Below are positions 12,001 to 24,900 of a stretch of 64,000 nucleotides of DNA, piece by piece. Source of the DNA: Lunularia cruciata (Eukaryota; Streptophyta; Marchantiopsida; Lunulariales; Lunulariaceae); contig OX419755.1 of NCBI GenBank assembly GCA_948567375.1, positions 31,191,001-31,255,000 on the forward strand, given 5' to 3'. Each line of letters starts with the position of its first letter. Within the stretch, counting starts at the first letter, position 1. The notes beneath the pieces are model-generated. The model was not told the origin of the DNA and made no database searches. It saw nothing but the letters and a program-made list of their open reading frames with translations. Made by a program: the position numbers and the translations under genes.

Positions 12001-15000
12001 CCTCCTCTCTCACTGCGCTCCACTCCAACTTTCCTCAACCAAAACTCCTTAGAATGTGGTCCGATTCATGGTTCCTACCCGTTTCCTGACTTCTTGTTTC
12101 ATTACCTGACGTTCATTCGTAAACTGCTGATAAGTCAATGTCCGGCTCACCGGTCTTCGTTTACGAGTGTTTTACTACTTCCTTACATGCTTTACTTTAC
12201 GTTTACCTTGCGATTAGGTTTTTATCTGATTGTACATTTATATATTAGTCTCGGTTTATAAATTGCTTTCGGTTCATTCAGTTTGTTTCCGATTGTTTTA
12301 CATACGCTTACTTCGTGATTTCTGTATATGGTTTGACTCTTCGTTTTCTCAGTACACATCGGTTGACATATTCTCTATATGTAATTATATGTGGTCGATA
12401 CTTGGTAATACATGCTATTTATGAATTGGATTTCATCTCCTTTTTGCATGTATTTTTCAGTCAGTTCTGCTTTCATTTTATTGCTATTTCATCTGCACTT
12501 CATATGCATTCATATGCAGTTAATGAGTTCTGGATCTCTCGTTCCTCAAACGGCTTCTGTCCTCATATATCCATGTCCAGTTATGTGCTTTCAAGGAGGT
12601 TTACTGTGCCCTTCTCCTTCCTTCAGCTGCTCAGCGTTCAAGAACTCATGCGTTCATAGTGCATGTTGCGATATAATCTATCTGTCCTCTTCCGCCTCGC
12701 TATTCTCCTAATATCCAGTTGCGTTATACTGTTACGCTTCGCTCCGTCTCACGACAAACACCATCCACTCCGCTCCTGCATCGCTCCACTCCTCCCGTCC
12801 TCAACTAATTCCCTCTCTTTTCTTATTCGCTCGCTACTTGCCTGCTTCATGGTTCAATCCCCCTCCTGCCCGACTCCAAGACTTTAGCTTACTTTCATCG
12901 TTCAAGCGTTGCTTGTAGGTGGTCAATTACCCAATGTATTATATTTCGCATAGCTGTTACCGAATACACGTTCCTTACTAGTGTTATATATATATTCTCA
13001 ATTTGTTTCAATTATGCCTTTGCTTCAAGTTACATTCAATGTATTCTACATTATGGATTTTTCACTATTCTAGCATTGTGAATCATGTACATCTTGCTTA
13101 CCAATCATTTGTAATTCATGAGTTCTGGATAACCCTAAATGGCTTCTATTCTCTCATATATACACACTGCTTACTGGCAGTCTTTTACGTAGTGTTACCT
13201 ATTTCTTGCAGTTGTTTGCATAGAGTTCTCGATTTCATGGTGGTTTACTAGTTTGTTAGCCATATGTTATTCTCAATTTGTTTCAATTATGCCTTTGCCT
13301 CAAGTTACATTTGATGCATTCTACCTTATGGATTTCTCACTATTCTAGCATTGTCAATTATGTACATCTTGCTTATCAATCATTTGCACCTCATGAGTTC
13401 TGGATAACCCGTTCCCAGAACGGCATCTGTTCTCGTATACCTATATATATCCTGCTGGCACTTTGAGACCGCAATGGCGGGGTTCGTGTTCAGCCGCCTC
13501 TTTGTTTTATCTTGAAACAGATTCTTCTGATTCTTTATAAAACATTCAGGTCCCACTACAATAGTCGGATTAGGACAGGTAAGTTCATGATATATTGATT
13601 CATTCATTATCGGTTCATGTTCTTGGATGCACATTTTCTATTCACATGAATGATTTAGAGTTTTCACAATTGAGTTTGTATCAAACTCCTTTCTTGATAA
13701 GTTTCAATCCTTGATAGCTTCAATTTCATTGTATGGGGTTGGGCTGATTCCCATTTTAGCTGATTTAGTGGATTCCCGTGTTAGAGTGCATGCCCAATTC
13801 ATTGTTCTTTGTTAGATTTCGCTGTCTTACAAATGAAAAAATTTCCATGCTTATCATGGGCTTAGTATCTATAGAGACTTAAGAGCATCCCTGCTTTCTG
13901 CCAGGCGGGGAGCTCCAGTTCGAGCCCACCAGTAGTTTTTCCCGGAGGCCTGTATGCCATAGTGTTGTTTGGGAGTCCTTCTTGACTTCTGAATTCATAT
14001 ATATACTGTATACTTCCGTTCTCGTATACCTATATATACGGTATACTTCACCTTCACCTTCATTCACTTCACCTCTGCTTTTCCTGCTTCAGTTGACTCA
14101 TCCCCTCCCCGTGCAGCGCTGAAGTTTTCTTGCTCCACTCCCGTATCACTAGGGAACCTCGGCTTGACTCTTTCCCATTGTTGTGTCCTGGACTTTCTCT
14201 CTACTAATGAATGTTTGTGATTTCAGGGATCCATCAGGTATGTCTCGATTTCTTCCCTCATCTTACTCATGTGGATTCTTTTCTTTCTGGACTGATCCTC
14301 ATTATGCGGCTAAGACTCCAGCGCTTAAGTGCATGCCTGCACTTTTGCTTGCCCTTGCTTTCCACACTTCCACCCCTGTTCTTTTTGACATTCCCATTAC
14401 TTTTGAGCAGCACTTTAGGGGAGCAACCGAGTTTGCCTTGGCACTCATGAGTTTTCGAGCAGAAACTCGGTATGAGGGGTACTGACAATTGCTCAGCTAC
14501 TTCGGCACTGCGTGAGGCACTGATGAAGTCGCAGGTGTTTTCGTGAAGGTTTACTATGGCCGCCTTCTGCCTCCCCTTTGCTGTTTAGCGTCTCAGGACT
14601 CAAGCGTCCATAGCGCTTGTTGTGATATACTTTATATCCTGTCCTTTTTCGCTTCGCTCTCGTTACCCTGTTACACTTAGACAGGTTTCTGCAGCCACAC
14701 AACCCTAGAGCTCTCGCATTGTTCCACTGCTCCATTCCCCAGCTAATTCCCTCTCTATTATTTTTCCTTCGCTCTTTGCCTGATTCATGGGACCTCTTGT
14801 GTATACAGTGTTCCTACCCGACTCCAGCCCACGTTTTTTATTTTTATCATTCACACACTGCTTACTGGCAGTCTTTTACGTAGTGTTACCTATTTCTCGC
14901 AGTCGTTTGCATAGAGTTCTCGATTTAATGGTGGTTTACTAGTCTGTTACCCATATGTTATTCTCAATTTGTTTCAATTATGCCTTTGCTTCAAGTTACA

Positions 15001-15219
15001 TTTGATGCATTCTACCTTATTGATTTCTCACTATTCTAGCATTGTCAATTATGTACATCTTGCTTATCAATCATTTGCACCTCATGAGTTCTGGATAACC
15101 CGTTCCCAGAACGACATCTGTTCTCGTATACCGATATATATAAATATAAAAATCATGGACATCTTGCTTACCGATCATTTGCAATTCATGAGTTCTGGAT
15201 AACCCTAAACGGTTTCTAT

Positions 15220-15276
<57 letters not shown>

Positions 15277-15850
15277 TTTGTGCACTTCATGAGTTCTGGA
15301 TAACCCGTTCCCCGAACTGCTTCTGCTCTCATTTACCAATATATATATATATATATATACCGTTTCTGCATGCGACAGTCGAGGTAATCACAGTGAGTGC
15401 CAAAATGAGTTCAGGTTTCTGCAGCCACACCATCCTATAGCTCTTGTATTGTTCCACTCCTCCATTCCCCAACTAATTCCCTCCCTATTATTTTTCCTTC
15501 GCTCTTTGCCTGATTCATGGGACCTCTTGTGTATACAGTGTTCCTACCCGACTCCATCCCACGTTTTTTATTTTTATCGTTCATGCACTGCTTACTGGCA
15601 GTCATTTACGTAGCGGTACCTATTTCTTGCAGTTGTTTGCATAGAGTTCTCGATTTCATGGTGGTTTATTAGTCTGTTAGCCATATGTTATTCTCAATTT
15701 GTTTCAATTATGCTTTTGTTTCAAGTTACATTTGATGCATTCTACCTTAGGGATTTCTCACTATTCTAGCATTGTCAATTATGTACATCTTGCTTATCTA
15801 TCATTTGCATCTCATGAGTTCTGGATAACCCGTTCCCAAACGGCATCTGT

Positions 15851-15913
<63 letters not shown>

Positions 15914-18900
15914 AATATATATATATTATACACCATAGTATTATTATATTGCATTCCCAGAACGGCATCTGTTCTCGTATACCTATATGTATATATTACA
16001 TTACAATAGAGTAATAAGTAGCATAGCTACTATGATATGTAACGGTATGCTCTATCCAGCCTATTGAGTTACAGTGCATCCATCCCTCCTGGAGTTAGTC
16101 TTGGTATACTCTATCCAGTCTACTGAGTTATAGTGCATTTCTCCTGCAGTTAGTCTCCGTAACATCTCTATTTTGAGTCTTTAAACTGCTCACACGAACT
16201 GAATACCCCTGCTGTTGTTTGGCTGACATGTGACACCATTTCACACGTGTGACCATCTCGCCCTGTGGCTCTCCCCTCCTTCACAGTTCCCGAGGCCTCT
16301 CTGAGCACCCGAAACCCTCTCCCCTCTCCTTTGCTTTCTGCTCGTTTAGGTTATAGTTCTTGCTTAGCTCATAGTGCATTCTCCCTTGTTAGTTTCATGC
16401 CTGTCTGTTCTGCCTTATTCTCTGCTCTCTAGCTCTCCGCTTGACACTCTTCTAACTTGGCTCATTCCTTTGTTTTCTTACTAACTCCTCCTGGGTTCTT
16501 TGTGTTTCGCTCTCTGGTTTTACTTGCTGCCAACCCTAATAGATTGTCCTTGCAGGCATTTTCTAGGGATGTCTCGAATCACTCACACTCTCCTGCTTTT
16601 GATCTTATTTTCTTCTTTCCCTTGTTCACTATTTCGTTCATGCCTACATTCTGCATTCGTCCGATTTCTGCTCTTTTGGGACTTTAAGCTCCTTTGGTTC
16701 ATTCCTGTAGCCTTCCATTTCTGTAACCTTCCCCTGGCGGTTTATTATTTCGTGTAGCACTGCTAAAAGATGGCTGTTTATTACTTCAAACGCCACTGTT
16801 GGCAGCAGCCGAGTTTGCCTTGGCACTTATGAGTTTTCGAGCAGAAACTCGGGACGAGGAGTACTGACAATTGTTCAGCTACTTCGGCACTGCGTGAGGC
16901 ACTGATGAATTTGTTAGTGTTATCGTGGAGGTTTACTATGGCCGCCTTCTGCTTCCTTCAGTTGTTTAGCGTCCCCGGACTCCAGTGTCCATAACGCTGG
17001 GTGTGATATACTTTATTTATCCTGTCCTCTTACGCTTTGCTCTAGTTACACTCTTACATTTAGACCCGTTTCTGCAGCCACATCCTTCGAGATTTCTTGT
17101 TTTGTTCCACTCCTCCATTCCCCTACTATTTCACTCCCTAGTCCTTTCCCTTTCAATCTCTGACTGCTTCCTGCCTCGACCTCTAGTGTTTACTGTGTTC
17201 CTCCCCAACTCCATCCCACGTCCTTCATCTTCATCCACGCACTGCATCCTGGTGAGCTCTTACAGCAAGTTTCCTATTCCTTTCGCTTCATCCACGCACT
17301 GCATCCTGGCGGGCTCTTACAGCACACAGCACGTTTCCTATGCCTCTTGCTATCGGTTGCATTGCTGCTCTCGATTTCATTTTTTACTGGTGAACTCTTA
17401 CAGCAAGCTTTCTATCCCATGCTCAAGTTGGCATTGCTGCTCTCGATTTCACGTTTTTTACTGTCCATTGGCAGTACGGTGTTCTCAGTTTCCTGCACTT
17501 ATGCCTTTGCTGCAGGTTACTTTCGATGCATTTTACATTAAAGTTTTAATACTACTCTAGCATTGTGATTCAAGTACATGTTGTTTATCGGATATGTGCA
17601 CTTCATGAGTTCTGGATAACCTGTTCTGGGAACGGCTTATGCTCTCATAGCACTGTTGGAAGCAACCGCGTTTGCCTTGGCACTCATGAGTTTTCGAGCA
17701 GAAACTCGCCATGAGGGGTACTGACTCTAGCTCAGCTACTTTGGCACTGCGAGAGGCAATGATGAAGTCGCATGTGTTTTCATGGAAACGCACTATGGTC
17801 ATCTTCTGCTTCCGTCAGTTGTTTGGTTTTTCTGGACTCAGGTGTCCATAGCGCTTGCTGTGATATATCGATATCCAGTCCTCGGATGCTTTGCTCGTCC
17901 TCTCTTGTTCTCTGAGCAATTTCTACTTCCCGTGCTCTGTCTCATACACCTTCCCCGATTTTCGTTTCCTGACTCAGATCTTCCTTGACCAGTGATATTT
18001 ACAGACTATTACTTGTCTCTTGACACCAGTTTATCCCCATCCTTTTAAGCTGGCCGTTTCTTCCTGATGTATTTATTTCTCTACTTATGTGGGAGGTCAG
18101 TATCCGCTGCTTTGATGGCTGCATCTCAAATATGCATCTTGCTATCTAATGGTTTCCAAGTGACATTTACTTTGCCTTGCATTTGATGATGTTCTTCTCT
18201 ATATATGCCCGGTGTTTCAATATGTTTGTTTCGATTCTGCCATTGCTGTAGGTTACCTTCGATGCATTCTAACTTAGGGATTTAATACTACTCTAGCATT
18301 GCGTGTAGTTTACCTTCCACCTATTCTACCCTCGGGATTTAATACTCATCATGTACATATTGTTTATCGATCATTTGCACTTCATGAGTTCTGGATAACC
18401 CGTTCCCAGAACGGCTTCTGTTCTCGTATACCTATACATATATACTTTTCCTGGAGGCCTGTATACCATACTCTTGTTTGGGAGTCCTACTTGACTTCTG
18501 AATTCATATATATACTGATTCCTCTCTCATTGCTTCCTGCTTCACCCTCTCATGCCTAAAGTGTTCCTACCCAACTCCAGCCCACGTTCTTTCTAGTTGT
18601 TCACGCACGGCTTATTGGCGGGCTTACTGGCGGGTTCTTCATCGTGTTCACGCACTGCTTACTGCTGGCCTTTTACATCATGGTTTCCTATTCCTTGCTA
18701 TTGTTTGCATAGATGTTCTTGATTTAATGTCCTTTACTAGTCTGTTGGCCATCAGTTATTTTCAATTTGTTTCAATGATGCTTTTGCTACAGGTTACATT
18801 TGATGCCTGCTACCTTAGCGCTTTAACACTACTCTCGCATTGTGATTTATGTACATATTGCTTATCAATCATTTGCATTTCATGAGTTCTGGATAACCCG

Positions 18901-21900
18901 TTCCCAGAACAGCTTCTGCTCTCGTATACCAATATATACTGTATACTTCACCTTCACCTTAATTCACTTCACCTCTGCTTTTCCCGTTGACTTGTCCCCT
19001 TCCCATGCAGGGCTGAAGTTTTCTTGCTCCACTCTTGAATGACTAATGAACCTCTGCTTGACTCTTTCTCATTTTTGTGTCCTGGACTTTCTCTCTACTA
19101 GTGCATGTTTGTGATTTCAGGGATCCATCAGGTATGTCTCGATTTCTTCCCTCGTCTTACTCATGTGGATTCTTTTCTTTCTGAACTGATCCACATTATG
19201 TGGCTAAGACTCCAGTGCTTATGTATGTGCCTGCACTTTTGCTTGCCCTTGCTTTCCACACTTCCACTTCTGTTCTTTTTTTGACATTCCCATTCCTTTT
19301 GAGTGGCACTTTAGGGGAGCAACCGAGTTTGCCTTGGCACTCATGAGTTTTCGAGCAGAAACTCGGTATGAGGGGTACTGACAATTGCTCAGTTACTTAG
19401 GCACTGATGAAGTCGCAGGTGTTTCCATGAAGGTTTACTATGGCCGCCTTCTGCTTCCCTTTGCTGTTTAGGGTCTCAGGACTCAAGGGTCCATAGGGCT
19501 TGTTGCGATATACTTTATATCCTGACCGGTTTCTGCAGCCACACCATCCTATAGCTCTTGAATTGTTCCACTCCTCCATTCCCCAGCTAATTCCCTCCCT
19601 ATTATTTTTCCTTTGCTCTTTGCCTGATTCATGGGACCTCTTGTGTATACAGTGTTCCTACCCGACTCCAGCCCACGTTTTTTGTTTTTATTGTTCACGC
19701 ACTGCTTACTGGCAGTCTTTTACATAGCGTTACCTACTTCTCGCAGTTGTTTCCATAGAGTTCTCAATTTCATGGTGGTTTACTAGTCTGTTAGCCATAT
19801 GTTATTCTCAACTTGTTTCAATTATGCCTTTGCTTCAAGTTACATTCAATGCATTCTACATTATGGATTTCTCACTATTCTAGCATTGGCAATCATGTAC
19901 ATCTTGCTTACCAATCATTTGCACCTCATGAGTTCTGGATAACCCGTTCCCAGAATGGTTTCTGTTCTCATAAACCTATGTATACTTTTGCACTTCATGA
20001 GTTCTGGGTAACCCATTCCCAGAACGGCTTTTGTTCCCATATACCTATATATACTTTTGCACTTCATGAGTTCTGGATATCCCGTTCCCAGAACGGCTTC
20101 TGTTCTCATATACCTATATATACGTTTGCACTTCTTGAGTTCTGGATAACCCGTTCCCAGAACGGCTTCTGTTCTTGTATACCTATATATATACTAGTCC
20201 TTTAGAACGGCTTCTGTTCTCATATACCTAGTCCCTAACCCTATATATACTAGTCCTCTAGTGTTTACTGTGTTCCTCCCCAACTCCATCCCACGTTCTT
20301 CATCTTCATCCACGCACTGCATCCTGGTGTGCTCTTACAGCAAGTCTCCTATTCATCTCACTTCATCCCTGCACTGCATCCTGGCGGGCTCTTACAACAC
20401 ACAGCACGTTTCCTATGCCTCTCGCTATCGGTTGTATTGCTGCTCTCAATTTCATTTTTTACTGGCGAACTCTTACATCAAGCTTTCTATCCCATGCTCA
20501 TGTTGGCATTGCTGCTCTCGATTTCACGTTCTTTACTGTCCATTGACAGTACGGTATTCTCAATTTCTTGCACTTTTGCCGTTGCTGCTTGTTACTTTGT
20601 TCTTATGCCTTTGCTGCAGGTTATATTGTTGCACTTATGCCTTTGCTGCAGGTTACTTTTGATGCATTTTAGATTACAGCTTTAATACTACTCTCGCATT
20701 GTGCTTCATGTACGTGTTGTTTATCAGATATGTGCACTTCATGAGTTCTGGATAACCCATTCCCAGAACGGCTTCTGCTCTCATATACCAATATATACTA
20801 GTCCTTTAGATACTGCCTTGGCACTCACGAGTTTTCGAGCAGAAACTCAGTATGAGGGGTACTGACTCTAGCTCAGCTACTTCGGGACTGTGTGAGGCAC
20901 TGATGAAGTCGCATGTGTTTTCATGGAGACGTACTATGGCCGTCTTCTGCTTCCCTCAGTTGTTTGGTTTCTCTGGACTCAGGTGTCCATAGCGCTTGCT
21001 GTGATATATCTATATCCAGTCCTAAGATGCTTTGCTTGTCTTCCCTTGTTCTCTCAGTGATTTCTGCTTCCAGTGCTCTGTCTCATACACCTTCCACGAT
21101 TTTCGTTTCCTGACTCAGATCTTCCTTCACCCGTGGTATTTACAGATACCTCTTGTCTCTTGACACCAGTTTATCCCCATCCGTTTAAGTTGGCCGTTTC
21201 TTCCTGATGTATTTATTTCTCTACTGATGTGGGAGGTCGGCATCCGCCTCTTTGATGGCTGCATCTCAAATATGCGTGTTGCTATCTACTGATTTCCAAG
21301 TGACATTTACTTCGCCTCTCATTTGATGATGTTTCTTCTCTATATATGCAGGTGTTTCAATATGTTTGCTTTGATTATACCATTGCTGTAGGTTACCTTC
21401 GATGCATTCTAACTTACAGGTTTCATACTACTCTAGCATTGCGTGTAGCCTCCCTTCCATGCATTCTACCCTAGTGATTTAATATTACTCTAGCATTGCG
21501 TATCATGTACATCTTGCTTACCGATCATTTGCACCTCATGAGTTCTCATGAGTTCTGGATAACCCGTTCCCAGAACAGCTTCTGTTCTCGCATACCAATA
21601 TATATACTAGTCCTTTAGATATATGTTATTCTCAATTTGTTGCAATTATGCCTTTGCCTGATTCATGGTTCGACCTCCAGAGTCTACAGGGTTCCTACCC
21701 GACTCCAGCCCACGTTTTTAATTTTTGTCGTTCACACACTGCTTACTGGCGGTCTATTACATAACGTTTTCTATTTCTCGCAATCATTTACATAGATGTT
21801 AACGATTTCACATTGTTTACTAGTCCATTAGATATATGTTATTCTCAATTTGTTTCAATTAAGCCTTTGCTTCAGGTCACATTCGATGCATTCTACCTTA

Positions 21901-24900
21901 TGGATTTATCACTATTCTAGCATTGTGCATCAGGTACATCTTGGTTACCGATCATTTGCATTTCATGAGTTCTGGAACGTTCCCAGAACGGCTACTGCTT
22001 TCATATACCTATATATACTTGCTCAGTTTTCATGCTCAGTTGCTCGCATGTGTTTTCATGGAGACTCACTATGGCCGTCTTCTGCTTCCCTCAGTGGTTT
22101 GGTTTCTCTGGACTCAGGCATCCATAGCGCTTGCTGTGATATATCGATATCCAGTCCTTGGATACTTTGCTCGTCTTCCCTCGTTCCCTGAGCGATTTCT
22201 CCTTCCAGTGCTCTTTCTCCTACACATTCCATGATTTTCGTTTCCTGACTTAGATCTTCCTTGCCCCGCGATATATTCTACTTCCAGTGCTCTTTCTCCT
22301 ACACCTTCCACGATTGTTGTTTCCTGACTCTGATCTTCCTTGACCCGTGATATTTACAGATTACTTCTTGTCTCTTGACACCAATTGTTCTCCATCCGTT
22401 TAAGTTGGCCGTTTATTCCTGATGTATCTTTTCTCTACTGATGTGGGAGGTCGGCATCTGCTTCTTTGATGGCTGCCTCTCACATATGCGTATTGCTATC
22501 TACTGGTTTCTCAATGACATTTACTTCGCCTTTCATTTGCTGATGTTTCTTCTCTATATATGCAGTTGTTCCAATAGGTTTGCGTTGATTATGCCATTGC
22601 TGTAGGTTACCTTCGATGCATTCTAACTTAGGGATTTCATACTACTCTAGCGTTGCATATCGTGTACATCTTGCTTAACGAACTTGTGCACCTCATGAGT
22701 TCTGGATAACCCGTTCCCAGAATGGCATCTGTTCTCGTATACCTATATATACTTGCTCAGTTATATATCGGCACAGCGTGAGGCACTGATGAAGCCACAT
22801 GTGTTTAGTGAAGGTTTACTATGGCAGCCTTCTATTTCCCTCAGTTTGTTTAGCGTCTCAGGACTGAACCGTCCATAGCGCTTGTGGTGATATACTCTAT
22901 CCAGTCCTTTGAGGCTTCGCTCCTTCTCAGCCTAGAGACCATCCACTCTCTTCCCCTTCGCTCCAACTCACATTTGTTGTTTTGCTTCATGGTTCCCTTA
23001 CATGTGTTCCCTTACATGTGTTTTGTAGTCTGTCAATTTCAGTTCTCTTGAATGGTTTAGTTTTGACTTGTGGGTCTTCAATTACAGCTTGTTTATTTCA
23101 ATACATGTTTTATCTAACTCTGATGTATATCTGTTCTCTACTGTTGATCAGGATATAGTGATATTTCGTTTGTACGTAACCTTGCATTTAATCTGTAATC
23201 ATTTAGGGACAACTGACTTTTGGGAGCAACCGAGTTTGCCATGGCGCTCATGAGCTTTCAAAGAGAAACTCGGTTCGAGGGGAACTGACGGACGCTCAGC
23301 TACTTCAGCATTGCATTTGGCACTGATGAAGTAGTACGTGCTTTTGAGGAGGTTTACTATTATCGCCTTCTGCTTCCTTCAGTATTTTTTGTGTTTTAGG
23401 ATTCGTGTTCATAGCACATGCTGCGAGTATATCGGGTCCTCTAACGCTTTGCGTTACTTCCCCCGTTCTCTGAACAATTTCCACGCTCTTCTGTCTTCGT
23501 ACTCAAACCAGTTACCGATGCGATTTCAACTCTTCTTTCTTCGCACCTAAACCAGCTTTGGTTGCTATCTGTCTCAGCCATAACTACTTACTCTCCTCTC
23601 TCACACCGCGCTCCACTCCAACTATCTCCGGCTTCTACTCTCTTTTCTTCGCATACCTGTCTGTCTGTCTCACGGATCTTCTACAACTTTAGATTTCAAG
23701 GCTTCTACTCGATTCCCGACTTCAGTTTAACTGAATCTTTCTCGTCTGGCTCGTTTGGTAGTCAATTCTCTGTGGTGTTCATTCTGAACTGACCGCGCTT
23801 CGCGTTATGACTCAACATAGAATATTTCTTCGCCAAGCAAGCAGCCATGCTGCTTGATCGCTTCGCCCCTCTGTGCAGTTTCATTTCTTCGCAACTTAAG
23901 CACCTGTTGTGTGCTGTATACATGTGCTGCTTATCTGTTAACGTTTATTGGATGCATGCTACTTGTTTACAGGTGTTGCTCTTTAGATGTTGCTAAGTTG
24001 AGTTTACTTCTGCTTACATTTACATCAGGTGTATCCATTTATTCTCCTTTCCAGGTTTTATGCTAATTTCGACTTGCGCATGTTTTGAATATATTCTGAT
24101 GAGAACCTTTCTTCCTAGTCTTTGAAGTAGATGGTCTATCCTCAGTCATTCTGACTTCTGATGTATCAGACATCCTAGCACTCAGCTTCCTAGTCTCACC
24201 AGAATAGACACTCCTGATTGCACTTAGCAATATTCAACTCACTCTCTCTCAGAGCCTTCAAAGATAGTACACAGCAGCACTCACGCAGCATGAAAGGTAC
24301 CCCAGTGGTAAGCAGCATAGAACACACCTTAAACAAGGTACAAGGTGCTGGGAATGATCCTTGTATGAGAACTTACCTTAACATGAGCAGAGAGCACTCA
24401 TATATATGCACAAGCAAGCTCTAGCAGGTTGCTTTGCAAAGCCCTAATTGAGGCTGCGCCCTCACTTCACCTTAATCATGTATCTAGCCTAATCATGTAT
24501 CTAGTCACTAAACGAGAGATTATCACAACTAACATATTCCATATCATGCATCTCTTTTGCATTCAATGAGTTCTGGATCTCCGGTTCGAGGAACGGCTTC
24601 TGTCCTCATTTTCCTATATCCAGTCCTGTCATTTACATTCATCTGCAGTTCATATGCATTTATTGAGTTCTGGATCCCCCCTTCTTTGAACAGTTTCTGC
24701 TCTCATGTCCTCATATTCAGTCCTGCTACATGGCTGTTTCAGCGTTTCAGGACTCATGCATCCATAGCGCATGTAGTGATATACTCTGTCCAGTTCCTTA
24801 TGAGCTTTCAAACAGCACTTTGGTATGACGGGTACTGGCATTCGCCCAGCTACTTCGGCATTGCGTTTGGCACTGATGAAGTCGTTTGTGCTTTTGTGGA

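Noticed and set aside
14510-14530. TGATGA in module B as a possible snoRNA C box
   Set aside because: gcactgatgaag recurs in module B, but the base before it is C rather than a purine, and I found no D box (CTGA) at a fitting distance downstream with a terminal stem.
16985-17560. 191-residue plus-strand frame inside intron 6
   Set aside because: It is a Leu/Ser/Phe-rich translation of pyrimidine-rich DNA. The matching duplicated block at about 20260 breaks the frame, so there is no sign of coding constraint.
19918-20193. Regular repeats with spacers, superficially like a CRISPR array
   Set aside because: The whole 69-bp unit is repeated with no unique spacers, and the setting is a plant intron.
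19813-20205. 130-residue frame with a 23-residue repeat
   Set aside because: The repeat is explained by the 69-bp tandem array. The sequence lies in an intron, shows AT-rich tails in each unit and resembles no protein; other module A copies do not keep the frame.
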